From Ceratothoa steindachneri (lineage: Eukaryota > Arthropoda > Malacostraca > Isopoda > Cymothoidae), in NCBI GenBank assembly GCA_963969495.1, contig OZ018321.1, forward strand, positions 125,854,298-125,918,297: 64,000 nucleotides of DNA. Reading direction: 5' to 3'. The position numbers and the translations under genes are program-made. Shown here in pieces: positions 44,879 through 57,530 of the stretch. Under the pieces are notes generated by a model. That model ran no database searches. It was not told the DNA's origin and worked only from the letters and a program-made list of their open reading frames with translations. Each line of letters begins with the position of its first letter. Position 1 is the stretch's first letter.

Positions 44879-46259
44879 TGTGATAGAACGTGTTGAAGCT
44901 GCGTTTAATTTTAACTCCTATCCCGTATTATTTAAAACCACGATGCTGCCCACGTGCATCTTCGATTCGATGCTTGGAGTCTTATCACAGCTACCGGATG
45001 TCAATGTTTAAACAAGGAGGTTATCGTCCCCCCGTTCGCCCCCATACGCCGACCTCGCCAGATCGAGTTAGGCTTATGGGCCGATAAGGCATTTTTCTCC
45101 GGCTCGGCTGTGCGTTCCCTCCAAGCTTTCACTCCATTTTCCCCCACGCCAAGGAGATGTCCTGGCTATTTATATGGAAACTTTACCACTAAGATCAGAT
45201 TAGAGATCCAAATTTTCGTCGCGAAACATCACCACGACCCTCTCTCCCTTTGTGCGCCAAGGGACCTCGACCTCGAGATTCACCATCACTTGTCCAGAAG
45301 GAGGACAATATTCCTTGAGTGCCAAAGGTTCGAGTCTTTCCGACGCCAAGTCCCCAAGGCTTCCCCCCCTGTTGTTCAAAGGAGAACAGCATTAGAACAG
45401 CCATTGTTCGTTTTGAGCCCTTCGCCAAGAAACGGTTCTCTTCCCCCCCTGTTGTTCAAAGGAGAACAGCATTAGAACAGCCATTGTTCGTCTTGAGCCC
45501 GTAGACAATAGACGGTTCTCATCCCCCCCTTTGTTCAGAAGAGAACAACCTAGAACAGCCATTGTTCGTTTTAAGCCCTTCGCCAAGAAACGGTTCTCCC
45601 CCCCCCTGTTGTTCAAAGGAGAACAACATTAAAACAGCCATTGTTCTTGAGCCCGTAGACAAGAGACGGTTCTCATCCCCCCTTTGTTCAGAAGAGAACA
45701 ACCTAGGACAGCCATTGTTCTTCAAGCCGTTCGTCGAGAAACGGTTCTCCTTCCCAAGACGCCTCGTCAGGATCCTTTTATCCCCCCTTCCTTCGGCTGG
45801 AACTCGCCAGCGGACCGAAACTCCTTTGCGCCAACTTCCACTGCACCACTAGTGCCAAAGTTACGTAAGCCAAACGTCACCTTTGAGTATTGATCCCTTT
45901 TGTCAATTCTATCCTGTGCTTTAAATTGTTTATTCGAACCATCCCATCTCTTTAACTCTATATTTGTTTTACCTTTTTTAATCCCTTAAAACCTTGGATT
46001 AGCCCGAGTCTCCACGACCCTCTTCATTCTGTTTTTGTCAATATTTTCCGTTTTTGTCTTTTGTTTATAGTTATTATTAATAAAACTCTATTTTATTAAT
46101 GATAGCAATATTATTATCCTTGAGCTCAGTTCCACTTCTTAAGCATTTTGAAGATACATAATATCGGCCGCCAGACAGTAACGCACTCTAAAGATAATTA
46201 AGGAAGTTCCCTCAACGAATAGTGTGATATATGGTATCGTCGGGAGTCATTCTACGACA
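44879..46259 (+). repeat. 5' LTR, unit 3
   Basis: TGTGATAG to CTACGACA, 1381 bases, five tandem repeats (about 45364-45750). Confidence 0.93.
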
Positions 46260-46629
46260 TATATATATATATACTATTTAAATTTGGTATCAGGTGTGTA
46301 AGGTTTAACGCTATATCTTTGCAAACACTGGTCTCAGTCGAGTAAAGCATAGTGTTATTCGTTATAATAATAGAATATAGTAGTTCCCTTTTGTTTTAAC
46401 GATTGCTATCCCCCTTTTTTTTTTAAACTTAAGAAGCTGGAGTAGCTCAAGGAACGGTTATAATAATTTGTTTGTGTTTTTTTTTGTGATTTTAGTCAGT
46501 GGTTATTTAGATTGAGAAACCAAGTACGAATAGGTCAGTGCCCATATTTAGATAGGCTAATTCTATAGAGGCATAATTCTTGTTGCAAGGAATTTTAGTT
46601 GGTTGACTAGTGCGCCCCCAAGTGCAAAG

Positions 46630-48825
46630 ATGACTCAGTTCGAAATCTTTAAAGCGCAAGGAGAGTCCTGTGGACTCTCCGGAAAAGAACTAACTGAGTA
46701 CATTCAAGAGGAGCAAAGAAAAGAGGAAGAAAGAGAAAGAAAAAAAGAAGAAAGAAAAAGAGAGGAACGGATAAGACAAGCTGACCATCAGATTGAATTA
46801 GCTCGGATTGAAGCAGAATTTCAAAGAAAAATGAAAGTAATAGAAAGGGAAAGAGTAATCCGACGAGGGGACCGAGAAAGAGAAATACAACGAGAAGAAC
46901 GAGAAAGAAAAATACAACGAGAAGAACGAGAAAGAGAAAAACAACGAGAGGAACGAAAAAGAGAAATACAACGAGAAGAACGAGAAAGAAAAATACAACG
47001 AGAAGAACGAGAAAGAGAAATCCAACGAGAAGAAAGGAGGAAGGATTCGCGCCCCTTCCCAGGAAAGCTGACAAAGTTTCCGAGCCCCGTAAAACCCCCA
47101 AACTTCTTTCCCCAAAACCAACAACGGGACTCCAAACCTCCCGTTAAGACTTCTCCTCCATCTCTCTTCCCGAAGCGACCAACCAGATGCTTCACCTGTG
47201 GTGTAGAAAACCACATGAGCTGGAACTGCCCCCAAAATTCTAGGCTTAAAAGCGGACCAGCCCACCAAGTTTACCAGATTAATGCAACCCCGGCTCCCCC
47301 GGTGGTGCCGCCCCAAGCAGAAACTTCTCCCCATCCGTCAGGCCACCAGGTAAATTTTGTTTTTGATAAAAGTTCAGCGGGAACTTTGAAATATGAGGAG
47401 GGCAGCGTGGACAGCTGCCGAGTATTGACTCTCGTCAGGGACACAGGATGTACGTGTTTCATCGTGTCCGACGAACTCCTCCCAGTGGCCTCTAACCACG
47501 AAAAATTTGCGGTGGTACATGACTACCTTGGGCGGGCGAACAGATTCCCCGTCGCTAGATGTTACCTGCAGTGTCAATATTATAATGGTTGGGCTGAAGT
47601 CATTGTAGCACATATAAAATTCTGTTCCGTACTTATAGGACAGAGCCCCCAAGTAAGTTTCGACCCTGTGTTTCAGGCCGCCCTTCCTCGAGGCCGAGAT
47701 AAGAAAGAAGCCCAGGAGCCCGTCCCCATCAGAACCCCGATACCGTCCGATTTCTCGGAGACCCCTAACCAGGACTTTAGGACGGAAAATGAGGAGTGTG
47801 AATCACTAACACCCTTAGGTGATAAGGCCCAAGACAAGGACACGGAGACTGTCCGTGGACCCCAAGAAAAAAAGAAGCCCCAACGCGCCCATGGAGATAC
47901 CTTCGTAGAACTGGACGAAGCATCGGCGCTTGAAGAAGATTACCCCGCGGAGTCCCTTAATCTAATCCAGACAGTGTGCATCCAACCTGATGCCGATTAC
48001 CCTCCTCCTTCCCTACCAGGCGAGTCTTTAGAACCCTCTGACCTGGATAGTGACGCGCAGCTGACACCACGTCAGAAGAGTCAGCTACAAGAACTAATTA
48101 AATGGAATCACCATTTACCCACCCTATTAGCTCTTTTCGAGCAACTGCGTGAAAATGGCCTCACCATTGGCCCCAGCAAATGCCAGTTTGCCCACGAAAC
48201 CATCAAATATTTGGGTTTCAAAATAGGACAAAGCAAGTTAGGTCCCCACGAGAACAAGATTAAGGCAATCGCCCACATGCCCCTCCCGATTACAAAGAAG
48301 CCATTAAGATCGTTCCTAGGATCAGCTCCTCCCTATCAGCGATTTGTTCCGAATTTCGCTGCAATTTTGGCCCCCCTATGCACCCTTCAGGAAAAGAATT
48401 TCCCCGATCGTTTACGTTGGAATGATGTCGCTGTTTCCCATTTTAATCAGCTCAAAAGTAAGTTCATTTCTGCCCCCATTTTTAAGTTGCCCAACCCAGA
48501 AAAATCCTTTGGGGTTAAGACCGACGTGAGCAACGAGGGCATTGGAGGTGTACTCCTTCAATACGTGGATGACAGAACGAGTCATCCAGTTGCATATGCT
48601 AGTCGTCAATTATTACCACGCAGAAAGAGATATGCCACTAGAGAAAAGATAGCTCTATCAATTATCTGGGTCATAGACAAATTCAAGCTGTACTTGATAT
48701 GTAAAGAATTTCAAATAGGAACCGACCACCGTCCGTTAGCCTATATTAGGAATTTGAGACACTCAAACGGCCGCATCATGCGCTGGAGTTTACTCTTGCA
48801 AGAGTATCAGTTTAAAATAAATTAG
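46630..48825 (+). CDS. Compact gag-pol, unit 3 (best preserved)
   Basis: Open 731-codon frame from the ATG at 46630. The CCHC knuckle (residues 187-200) has all four ligands, and the protease keeps DTG at about residue 271. RNase H keeps TDVSNEG (about 631) and GTDHRPL (about 697). Capsid, integrase and the RT YxDD core are absent, each lost without breaking the frame. A product would need capsid, RT and integrase from an autonomous relative to move. Changes private to this copy include APPYQ, LCTLQ and LLPRRKRY. Expression would come from the 5' LTR. The TAG stop precedes a short in-frame remainder ending ADALSRN. Confidence 0.87.
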   Translation: MTQFEIFKAQGESCGLSGKELTEYIQEEQRKEEERERKKEERKREERIRQADHQIELARIEAEFQRKMKVIERERVIRRGDREREIQREERERKIQREEREREKQREERKREIQREERERKIQREEREREIQREERRKDSRPFPGKLTKFPSPVKPPNFFPQNQQRDSKPPVKTSPPSLFPKRPTRCFTCGVENHMSWNCPQNSRLKSGPAHQVYQINATPAPPVVPPQAETSPHPSGHQVNFVFDKSSAGTLKYEEGSVDSCRVLTLVRDTGCTCFIVSDELLPVASNHEKFAVVHDYLGRANRFPVARCYLQCQYYNGWAEVIVAHIKFCSVLIGQSPQVSFDPVFQAALPRGRDKKEAQEPVPIRTPIPSDFSETPNQDFRTENEECESLTPLGDKAQDKDTETVRGPQEKKKPQRAHGDTFVELDEASALEEDYPAESLNLIQTVCIQPDADYPPPSLPGESLEPSDLDSDAQLTPRQKSQLQELIKWNHHLPTLLALFEQLRENGLTIGPSKCQFAHETIKYLGFKIGQSKLGPHENKIKAIAHMPLPITKKPLRSFLGSAPPYQRFVPNFAAILAPLCTLQEKNFPDRLRWNDVAVSHFNQLKSKFISAPIFKLPNPEKSFGVKTDVSNEGIGGVLLQYVDDRTSHPVAYASRQLLPRRKRYATREKIALSIIWVIDKFKLYLICKEFQIGTDHRPLAYIRNLRHSNGRIMRWSLLLQEYQFKIN

Positions 48826-49317
48826 ATAAAAGGTTCCGATAACCAGGTCGCTGACGCCCTCAGTAGAAATGCGTTACCGAATAGCGTAGAATAATTGTAT
48901 TCATAGGATTAGTATCTCCATGTAGGTATATACCGTCTTGTACGACTTAATTTAAGATTCTTTTGTAATATAATTAATTAATGTATATGTCTGAATTTTG
49001 TAACACTCAATGTCTAATTTTTTGTATGTCTATATATTTGTTCTTATTAATTTACGTATAAATTATTTTGTCCAGTATGTACTAAGTTTATATCATTTCA
49101 TTGTTCCATGCCCTTTTTTTTTCTTTGATTAAGTTGTATTAAAGGTTATTTTCCCCTGTAATCTAAAGATCAAAATAATCATATGTATTGAGGTAATACT
49201 AGTTAGGTGCAGGAAGGTACGGTTGTTACAAGAAAACGAGTTCCCCACAACGGAGCTCTATCGTTGTCCCTTCTCTCTTTTTTTTTCGAAGTGACAACTT
49301 CCCCTGGAATGGAGGGG

Positions 49318-50694
49318 TGTGATAGAACGTGTTGAAGCTGCGTTTAATTTCAACTCCTATCCCGTATTATTTTAAACCACGATGCTGCCCACGTGCATCT
49401 TCGATTCGAGGCTTGGAGTCTTATCACAGCTACCGGATGTCAATGTTTAAACAAGGAGGTTATCGTCCCCCCGTTCCCCCCATACGCCGACCTCGCCAGA
49501 TCGAGTTAGGCTTATGGGCCGATAAGGCATTGTTCTCCGGCTCGGCTGTGCGTTCCCTCCAAGCTTTCACTCCATTTTCCCCCACGCCAAGGAGATGTCC
49601 TGGCTATTTATATGGAAACTTTACCACTAAGATCAGATTGGAGATTCAGATTCTCGTCGCGAAACATCACCACGACCCTCTCTCCCTTTGTGCGCCAAGG
49701 GACCTCGACCTCGAGATTCACCATCACTTGTCCAGAAGGAGGACAATATTCCTTGAGTGCCAAAGGTTCGAGCCTTTCCGACGCCAAGTCCCCAAGGCTT
49801 TCCCCCCTGTTGTTCAAAGGAGAACAGCATTAGAACAGCCATTGTTCGTTTTGAGCCCTTCGCCAAGAAACGGTTCTCTTCCCCCCCTGTTGTTCAAAGG
49901 AGAACAGCATTAGAACAGTCATTGTTCGTCTTGAGCCCGTAGACAATAGACGGTTCTCATCCCCCCCTTTGTTCAGAAGAGAACAACCTAGAACAGCCAT
50001 TGTTCGTTTTGAGCCCTTCGCCAAGAAACGGTTCTCACCCCCCCTGTTGTTCAAAGGAGAACAACATTAGAACAGCCATTGTTCTTGAGCCCGTAGACAA
50101 GAGACGGTTCTCATCCCTCTTTGTTCAGAAGAGAACAACCTAGGACAGCCATTGTTCTTCAAGCCGTTCGTCGAGAAACGGTTCTCCTTCCCAAGACGCC
50201 TCGTCAGGATCCTTTTATCCCCCTCCCCTTCGGCTGGAACTCGCCAGCGGACCGAAACTCCTTTGCGCCAACTTCCACTGCACCACTAGTGCCAAAGTTA
50301 CGTAAGCCAAACGTCACCTTTGAGTATTGATCCCTTTTGTCAATTCTATCCTGTGCTTTAAATTGTTTATTCGAACCATCCCATCTCTTTAACTCCATAT
50401 TTGTTTTACCTTTTTTGATCCCTTAAATCCTTGGATTAGCCCGAGTCTCCACGACCCTTTCCATTCTGTTTGTCAATATTTTCCGTTTTTGTGTATTGTT
50501 TATAGTTATTATTAATAAAACTCTATTTTATTAATGATAGCAATATTATTATCCTTGAGCTCAGTTCCACTTCTTAAGCATATCGAAGATACATAATATC
50601 GGCCGCCAGACAGTAACGCACTCTAAAGATAATTAAGGAAGTTCCCTCAACGAATAGTGTAATATATGGTATCGTCGGGAGTCATTCTACAACA
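49318..50694 (+). repeat. 3' LTR, unit 3
   Basis: TGTGATAG to CTACAACA, 1377 bases, five tandem repeats (about 49803-50187). Nearly identical to the 3' LTR of unit 2, and both end in CAACA. Confidence 0.93.
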
Positions 50695-50963
50695 TTGTAA
50701 GTTCACCCCAAATCAAAATATTTTTTTATTAGAGCACGATTCCTTAGCAGATATGATTATTCAAATTCTAGATCATATAGAGAACCTTCTGATATTAATT
50801 ATCAAAAATATAAAGTTGGATTAAAAATACATAATTTTTATCCTTGTACAAAGTAATAAGGTTGCGGACATCCATGAAATTCTAATTGAAATTATGTATT
50901 TTAACCTAGATGTAAAATAAAAATAAGTTTGTTTTTACGTTAAGCTGTCTTTTATTGAATAGT

Positions 50964-51622
50964 TATATAAGAGTGTAAACGAATCAGATATTCAGTTAAA
51001 AATGAACCGCCGATTGTTATACTTATTACATCCCCAAGCCTACCAACATCTTTTGGTGGGGTAAATCTGATGTGGAATGCTTTCTGTCAGGTTTGGATAG
51101 CTATACACTATACAAACCCGTACGAAAAAGATTCAAGACAAAACACGTAAATGCCCAAGGTTCAAACGAGATTTGGCAACCAGATCTAAATATTATGTCT
51201 AAGTTTGAAAGTTTTAATAATGGTATATGTTGCATACGCTTTGTAATTGACGTATATTCTAGATATCTCTGGCTAATTCCTTTAAAGGACAAGACGCACC
51301 ATCAGGTGATAACAAATGCTTTACGAAATCTCATGGAAGAAACCAGATGGAATCCAGGCTATGTATGTTCTGATGATGGAGGAGAGTTTAAAGGAAAGTC
51401 TTGAATATAATATAATATCGGCATATATCGTGTTCACTCATTAAACAAAGCTAGTCTTGTAGAGCGTGTACAAAGAACAATAAAGGAAAGACTTTTCAGA
51501 TATTTTACTTTTAATAATACATGGAAATACATCGACGAGTTGATGATTTTGCAAGGGCTTATAATAATTCTAGACATAGAAATCTGATTGGAAACACACA
51601 ATTGAAAGTTATACATGATGCT
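50964..51622 (+). pseudogene. Core promoter and Polinton-type integrase remnant, unit 3
   Basis: TATATAAG 50964-50971, TCAGTT 50992-50997, ATG 51002. Integrase frame 51072-51404 with the unit 2 variants (YTLYKPV, WQPDL). Same stop, same shifted downstream part and same fusion to mariner. The stretch 50700-50963 matches unit 1's. Confidence 0.75.
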
Positions 51623-51903
51623 GCGGTGTCGGTGTACACTGCAACCATGCGTTCATGGATCTCATTTGCATTCTTGCCTTCCTTGGTCAAAAATTTAATC
51701 ACTGCGCGGTGCTCAACCTTCTCCATTGTTGAAAGATTTGTGACTGACGATCTGGGATCAGCTACTGCTTCTTAAATAGATGAGGCAGGAGCGTGCGGCT
51801 GCAGGTCGTGACTTGTCATAACTTGTCCTAACACCCCCACAAACAGCCATTCCCCTTCCTCTGTTTTGTCCTACCGATTCGCAAAACTTATTAACCGCCC
51901 CAT
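51623..51903 (-). mobile_element. Truncated mariner end, unit 4
   Basis: Copy of 8023-8304, ending CCCCATG before TA, with one private change (CTCATTTGC near 51661). Confidence 0.88.
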
Positions 51904-52907
51904 GTACGTACAAGGTCAATGATAATAATTAAGTCGACATTTACACGATAAAGGCTTTACAAATTATTACACTCTGAAATCTCAAGTGATAAACTTTGAA
52001 AGTCGGTGGTCAAAAGTTCATTTTTGTCCAGCTGTAGGTCACATGGACGCGCGTGTGTCATTTGCAAAACTTATTGACCGTCCCTGGTATATATATGAAA
52101 TTGCCAGGGGGCAGGATTTTGACCTGGCAGACTGATAACAACTGTTCTGGCAGAAAATGCGCCACGTAAAACTTGTCCTCTGCAATACCTATTGCAAAGA
52201 TCATTATTATCATTACAGTGTTGCACTAAATACAGGGTCTCTCAGAGGTTAAAAGATTTTCACACCTATTACAAATTAGGTCCAGTAATTCTAATGTCAG
52301 TGGCTTTTATTTTCGAAGGAGGATTTTCTGAATATATCTACTTTCGCAAGTTCACCTGAAAATCTCGTTTATCAAATCATATAAACTAGAGTCCTCCTAT
52401 TTCACAGAGAAAGGCTATTTTTCCTGATATCATAAAAACGAAGGGTAGAAAGGAAAGGACGAAAATATAATCTCGAATATTTTTATCCCATAAGATTCGA
52501 TTTTTTTCCCGTCAAATAATTTTCTTCCTCTAACCTTTACGTTTCTTTCCATCGCTGATATAGAGGCAAAAATGAAATGGTAAAGATTACTGTAATTTAC
52601 AAGGAGTTAGGCGATTTGGAGCTAAAAATTGGGGATGAGCGTAGCGGAGAACTCTGATAAATCTCAAAAGTTGTGAACTTATCACTGATTCATTGTTCGC
52701 TGTATTCTTTCACAAGCAAAACATCAGAACTCCTGATTTCAGTCATAAATTTTGTTGAGGCTGAGGTCTTAGCGGAAAGTCGCATAAAACGATAAAGTGG
52801 TGGAATTGTTTTTATTTATTTCAAGAAACCGTGTTTTGTTATAGACTATTTCAATTATGTACATTATGAAAGATAAGTGTGACACAAATTTCAACTGTAA
52901 AGGAATA
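51904..52907. other. Plain sequence with second mariner end, unit 4
   Basis: Copy of 8305-9307, with the second mariner end near 52066. No gene is seen. Confidence 0.5.
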
Positions 52908-53787
52908 CAGGCCGTCCTTGTTTTAACATACACGCGCTGTACTTTATATTGCTGTTAAAGCGAGGCGTTAAAGTACACTGGTTCATAGAAAATGTTACCG
53001 TGATTAAAAAGAAGGCAATAAAAAACAATAATATTACCCAAAACTTAATGTTTATAGGTAACAAATACCTACAGAAAGTAATACAAAAAGATTTGTAAAG
53101 GCAATATTTCTTTTAATTAACCAAATGTTATCATTTCAACCGATAATGCTTTTCACATTGAAATAGAGAGATCCTTTGTTGCATGTTGAGTCAGATGAGT
53201 CTCGTTGCTTCAAAAGATGAGCAAATGTTCATTGAGTTTCTCATTGTATATATCTCGGTAGCAGCTAAGAGCATCTTGCATCCCGCGGTTTGCTTCAATA
53301 AACCTCTTTGCATTTGAATCTTGTCTTTCGAATGTTGCTATTGATGAAATTAAAATTCCAATTTTCATCTGGTTGTTTGATTTTTTTTCTAGTGGAAGTT
53401 TCTCTTGTTGATCCTTAATAAATTGATTCAAGTTATCAGGAGTTAATTCTATTTGCAATCTTTTTTCACAGTTAAGTGAAACCTTACTGCTAGCTGAGAC
53501 ACGGTCCTCCTCTAAAGTTAGTCTCTGAAAAAAACTGAGGGCACGAGTTCCTCGAAATTCTTCTCATATTTGAAGATTTCACCTCTGCCCAAGAATCTGT
53601 AATATTTTCTATGTCACTATAAATGTCACATTTTTTTTCCAAAAAATCGGCTAGCGTTTTATTTCCACCTTGTGTGAATTGGACTGCTTGGGTAAGTGTG
53701 CGGCGTAAATAGTACGCTTTTATGGATGCAATTGCTCCATGATCCATAGGCTGCAACAATGCCGTTGTATTTGGCGATAAAAATACA
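52908..53787 (-). pseudogene. Tigger/pogo-type transposase C-terminus, unit 4
   Basis: Like unit 2: a longer A run keeps the DDE-end frame open (53759-53490), and the tail (53458-53210) carries the GTTCATTG variant. Confidence 0.82.
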
Positions 53788-56207
53788 ATTCGTTTAAAAG
53801 AGAAGGGAAGACATTTAGATATATTTGCTTCCCTATCGATATTACGGTTCGATTAAAAGAAAAAGAAGTACCCGTGTTTCATTGATTTTTCTAGCGTCTG
53901 TCAAGTTCGCGTAAGGGATAATAGAACACCCCGATATTTATTCTTTTTCTGCCTTATTCAAAATTACTTAAAAAACAATTTTGTTTTGTTATTATTTAAG
54001 TGTTGGTGAAGAAGAATGTGTATAAGCAAGATTTATTCTCTTTCTTATCGTCATTAGAGTTCGCTTAAACGACAAGGGAAGCCCAAACGTTTTAACATTT
54101 TGCAATATAAGACATTTAGATTTATTTATTGAAGTTTGATAATGACTGAAATCCAATCCGAATCTACTGATTGATTACAGATTAAGAAGTTTTTGGAAGA
54201 TATAAATCAACATGATGAGTCCATTAAACAAGAGTATACTAACGAAAAAATATGTCACAGGCCGCTGTAACGTTTTCTGCCACTTGCGATTTTCATATCT
54301 CCATTCAACTTCTTTTAAAGGACAAGTGAAAACCACGAGATTTGACGGCTTCTACAATAATCATTCAAGATCTCTTAAAAGACAAGGGATCACCGAGAGA
54401 ATTATTAGGTTTTCTATACTCATTCCAGTTCTCTTAAAGAATACGGGAAGACTTCGAAATTTATTCATTTTCCCATCCTCATATAAGTTCGCTAAAAGGA
54501 CAAGAATTGCCTCGAGATTTATTTGTTTTCTTATAAAATTTAAGTTTGCTTAGAGCAAAATGATAAAGGAGAATTACGAGATTTATTCGTTTTTCTAACA
54601 CACATCGTTCGCTTAAAATAAAAGGAAAAACACCGAAATTTCTGTCTATCCTATGTTAAATAAAGTTTCCTTAAAGATCAAAGAAAATCTCAAAGATTTA
54701 TTTATTTGCCCTTTCCCATCATCAAGAATGCTTACATAGAAGAGAAGAGACGATCCCGAGATTTATTATTTTTCGTAATGTCATACAATTTCGCCTAAAG
54801 CCTTAAATGATAAGGGAAGACCCAGAGCCTTATTCGTTTTTCATTTTAGTTAAGTTCACCTAAAACAAGAAGTATCTCGAGATTTATTTGTTTCTTATCG
54901 TTATTCAAGTTCTCTTAAGAGGACAACTGAATACCCGAAATTTATTCATTTTTTTATCGAAATTTATTATTAACTTAAGGAAAAGGAAGAAACAAATTTT
55001 TAATTATTTGTTTATTATTATTCAAGTTTGCTTAAAAAAACAAGAAGTCTCTTTGAGGTTATTCTTTCTTCGAGCCTTATTCATTTTGCTTAAACCACAA
55101 GGAAAGTCCATGAGGATTATTCAATTTTGTATCCTCAACCTAGTTCTCTGAAAGGACGAGCTTGATTTATTTGTTTTCCTATTCAAAAATATATTCGTTT
55201 TCTAACAGTATTCAAGGTCCTTTAAAGCACAAGGGAAAATACCGAGATTTTTTTTTCTATCGTCATTTACATTCCTTTATACGCAAAAGATATTTTTATG
55301 AATTTTCGTATAGCTATTCAAATTAGTTTAAAAGACAATCCAAGGCCGTCAGATTTATTTGTTTTCTCATCGAAATTAGGTTTGATTAAGGGAATAGGTT
55401 AAATTACAAAATTTAATTGCTTTACAAACTCACATTATGTTTGCTTGAAGGACAAGGGAAGGCCTGTGATTTATTCGCTCTTCATTATGCTAATTCATAG
55501 TTCCTTAAAGGGCAAATGAAAACCCCGGGATATATTCTTTTACTTTCGCCAACATTGCGCTTAAAAGACGAAGGTAACGCTATCCATTTATTTGTTTTCC
55601 TATTTTCATATAAATTCGATTAAAGGAAAAGAAAGACAGCAAAATTTATTATTTATCCTATCGTTATTTAAGTTCGCTAAAAGGAAAATTTAAGACTTAG
55701 AAATTTATTCGTATAATTTCCTCATTTAAATTTGTTTAATAGACAAAAGAAGACCCAGCGAATTATTACTTTTGCTAACATTTAATTTCAGTTAAAGGAT
55801 ACATGAAGATCTGCCATTTGTTCTTTGAATATTAAAACTTAAGTTAGCTTAAATTAAAAGGGATAATATTGAGCTATGTTGTTTCTTAACGAACTTAGTT
55901 TCCTTAAGGAATGATCCTGGAATTTAGTCAAGTGTTTTTAAAGGCAAATGAAGTGGTCGGGATATATTCGTTTATCTTCGCTATCAAGTTTGCTTGAATG
56001 ACAAGGAAAATCCCTTGGATTTACTTGTTTTATTTATAATCACTTAAGTTCTCTTAAAGCTCAAGGGATCATCAGCCAGGGATATATTCGTTTCTTCTGC
56101 GCCGAGATTTATTCGTTTTCCTTTATTCATTTAGCTTCGATTCACGGAAAATGAAATACTCTGTTATACTTGTTTTCATATTGAATTAATGTTTTATTTA
56201 ATGATGG
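53788..56207. repeat. Degenerate ~60-bp satellite, unit 4
   Basis: Copy of the unit 2 satellite, followed by the C-rich segment (to 56445) also present in units 2 and 3. Confidence 0.85.
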
Positions 56208-56445
56208 GGTAAATCCGGAGACATTTATATTTCTATCGTCATTAAAGTTCTCTTAATGAAAGACATTCGTTTCCTTTCTGATTCACTTTCACAAAAAGGA
56301 CAAAAGAAAACTAATGGGGACACGGTAGTATAATGCGGGGTAAATAACGAGTCTCTCCCACCCCCCTTACTGTAGAGGCCAAGTCTCCTCGCCCCCCTCC
56401 CCAATACTTTGATCAGTAACCTTTTTTCGAAGGAATTAGACTCTA

Positions 56446-56446
56446 A

Positions 56447-56513
<67 letters not shown>

Positions 56514-56521
56514 CATACACA
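56446..56521. repeat. Compound (CA)n(TA)n microsatellite, unit 4
   Basis: Shortest of the four; the CA run starts AAACAC instead of TACACA. Confidence 0.95.
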
Positions 56522-56705
56522 CTGGATCTTCTTTAGGAAATAGAGCCTACACAGACACATACATTGGGTTAGGTTAGGCGTAAAATGGCGCCGCCCACCT
56601 AGCATTGGTCACTACCAGCCTTGGTCAAATGCATGTAATCGGTACAGGAGAGATAAGGAATGCATCGAGCGGATTCACTACCAGCTTTGGTCACATGCAG
56701 GTGTT

Positions 56706-56812
56706 TTCTTGCTGTATAATTTGCTTTACTTGGAATCTAGACAGCTTCTTACAATACTCACACGTAAGAAGCTATGTCTCGATTCCAAGTAAAGCAAATT
56801 ATACAACAAGAA
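56706..56812. repeat. Long imperfect hairpin, unit 4
   Basis: Same arms and loop as in unit 1. Confidence 0.85.
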
Positions 56813-56864
56813 TACAAAATTAATATTTTCAACCTTTTGAAGATTACTAGAACAAAATCCGGTT

Positions 56865-57530
56865 ATGTTAGTGATCTTTGAAAACACATACGAAAGAACT
56901 CGATATAACAATAAACTATTCCTTAGTGAGGATGAATTTTGGCTCGTGTTCGGGGCAATACACAGTATAAAACAGGAAAATCTCCCCTATGTAGATCGAG
57001 TGGTGAATGACTACGTTATAAAACAGCTAAAGTGTGTAGTGAGGGCAAATACAAACAGTCTATTTCTAATTATATATTCCGGGATAAACTGGAAAAGGGA
57101 TGAAGAGTTCATTCCTACACGATTCAAAAACGCACTGTATAATGAGTATGAAGTAGATACTTTTCTAAAACTTGAAGACAAGTTTCATCAAAGTTTTCGT
57201 CGGATGAAGTGTATGCAGAATATGGTTGATGCTTGTTATCTTGTTATCAACGTTGAACTCGATGACTGTCGAAAACTTCAACCTACCATCACAGAAGATA
57301 AGTATATAAAAAAATGTGTAGTTTGATAAGTTCATTGTTTTCTCAACAAGAGAGGGAGCCTAATCGAACTTTTGAAAGAATTTGTCCTCAGGGATCTAGA
57401 TGACTACGTCACCATTACGTGCAAAGAAAATTTAATAGAATATCTATTTATCAATCAGTTTCTCCATGGAAGTCCAGAAGATGGAGTGTCACCAGCCTGC
57501 GTCATCAAGACTTGCAAGAAGAAAGTTGTA
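56865..57530 (+). pseudogene. Unrecognised decayed gene, unit 4
   Basis: The ATG frame runs to 57326, with a Phe to Leu change against the others. The second coding-like frame runs to the LTR at 57531. Confidence 0.55.

Larger units (their letters stand above)
44879..50694 (+). mobile_element. Compact non-autonomous gypsy element, unit 3
   Basis: LTR (44879-46259), leader with TTTGGTATCAGG (46260-46629), gag-pol (46630-48825), non-coding 3' part with purine tract (48826-49317), LTR (49318-50694). TTGTA at 44874-44878 and 50695-50699. This is the best preserved copy in the window. Confidence 0.94.
38968..51622. repeat. Array unit 3 (12.66 kb)
   Basis: Direct copy from GCGGTGTCGGTG at 38968 to the same word at 51623 (12,655 bases). 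Unit-specific substitutions (for example CAATGTCGTTG near 41101) show it is a distinct physical copy. Confidence 0.94.
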
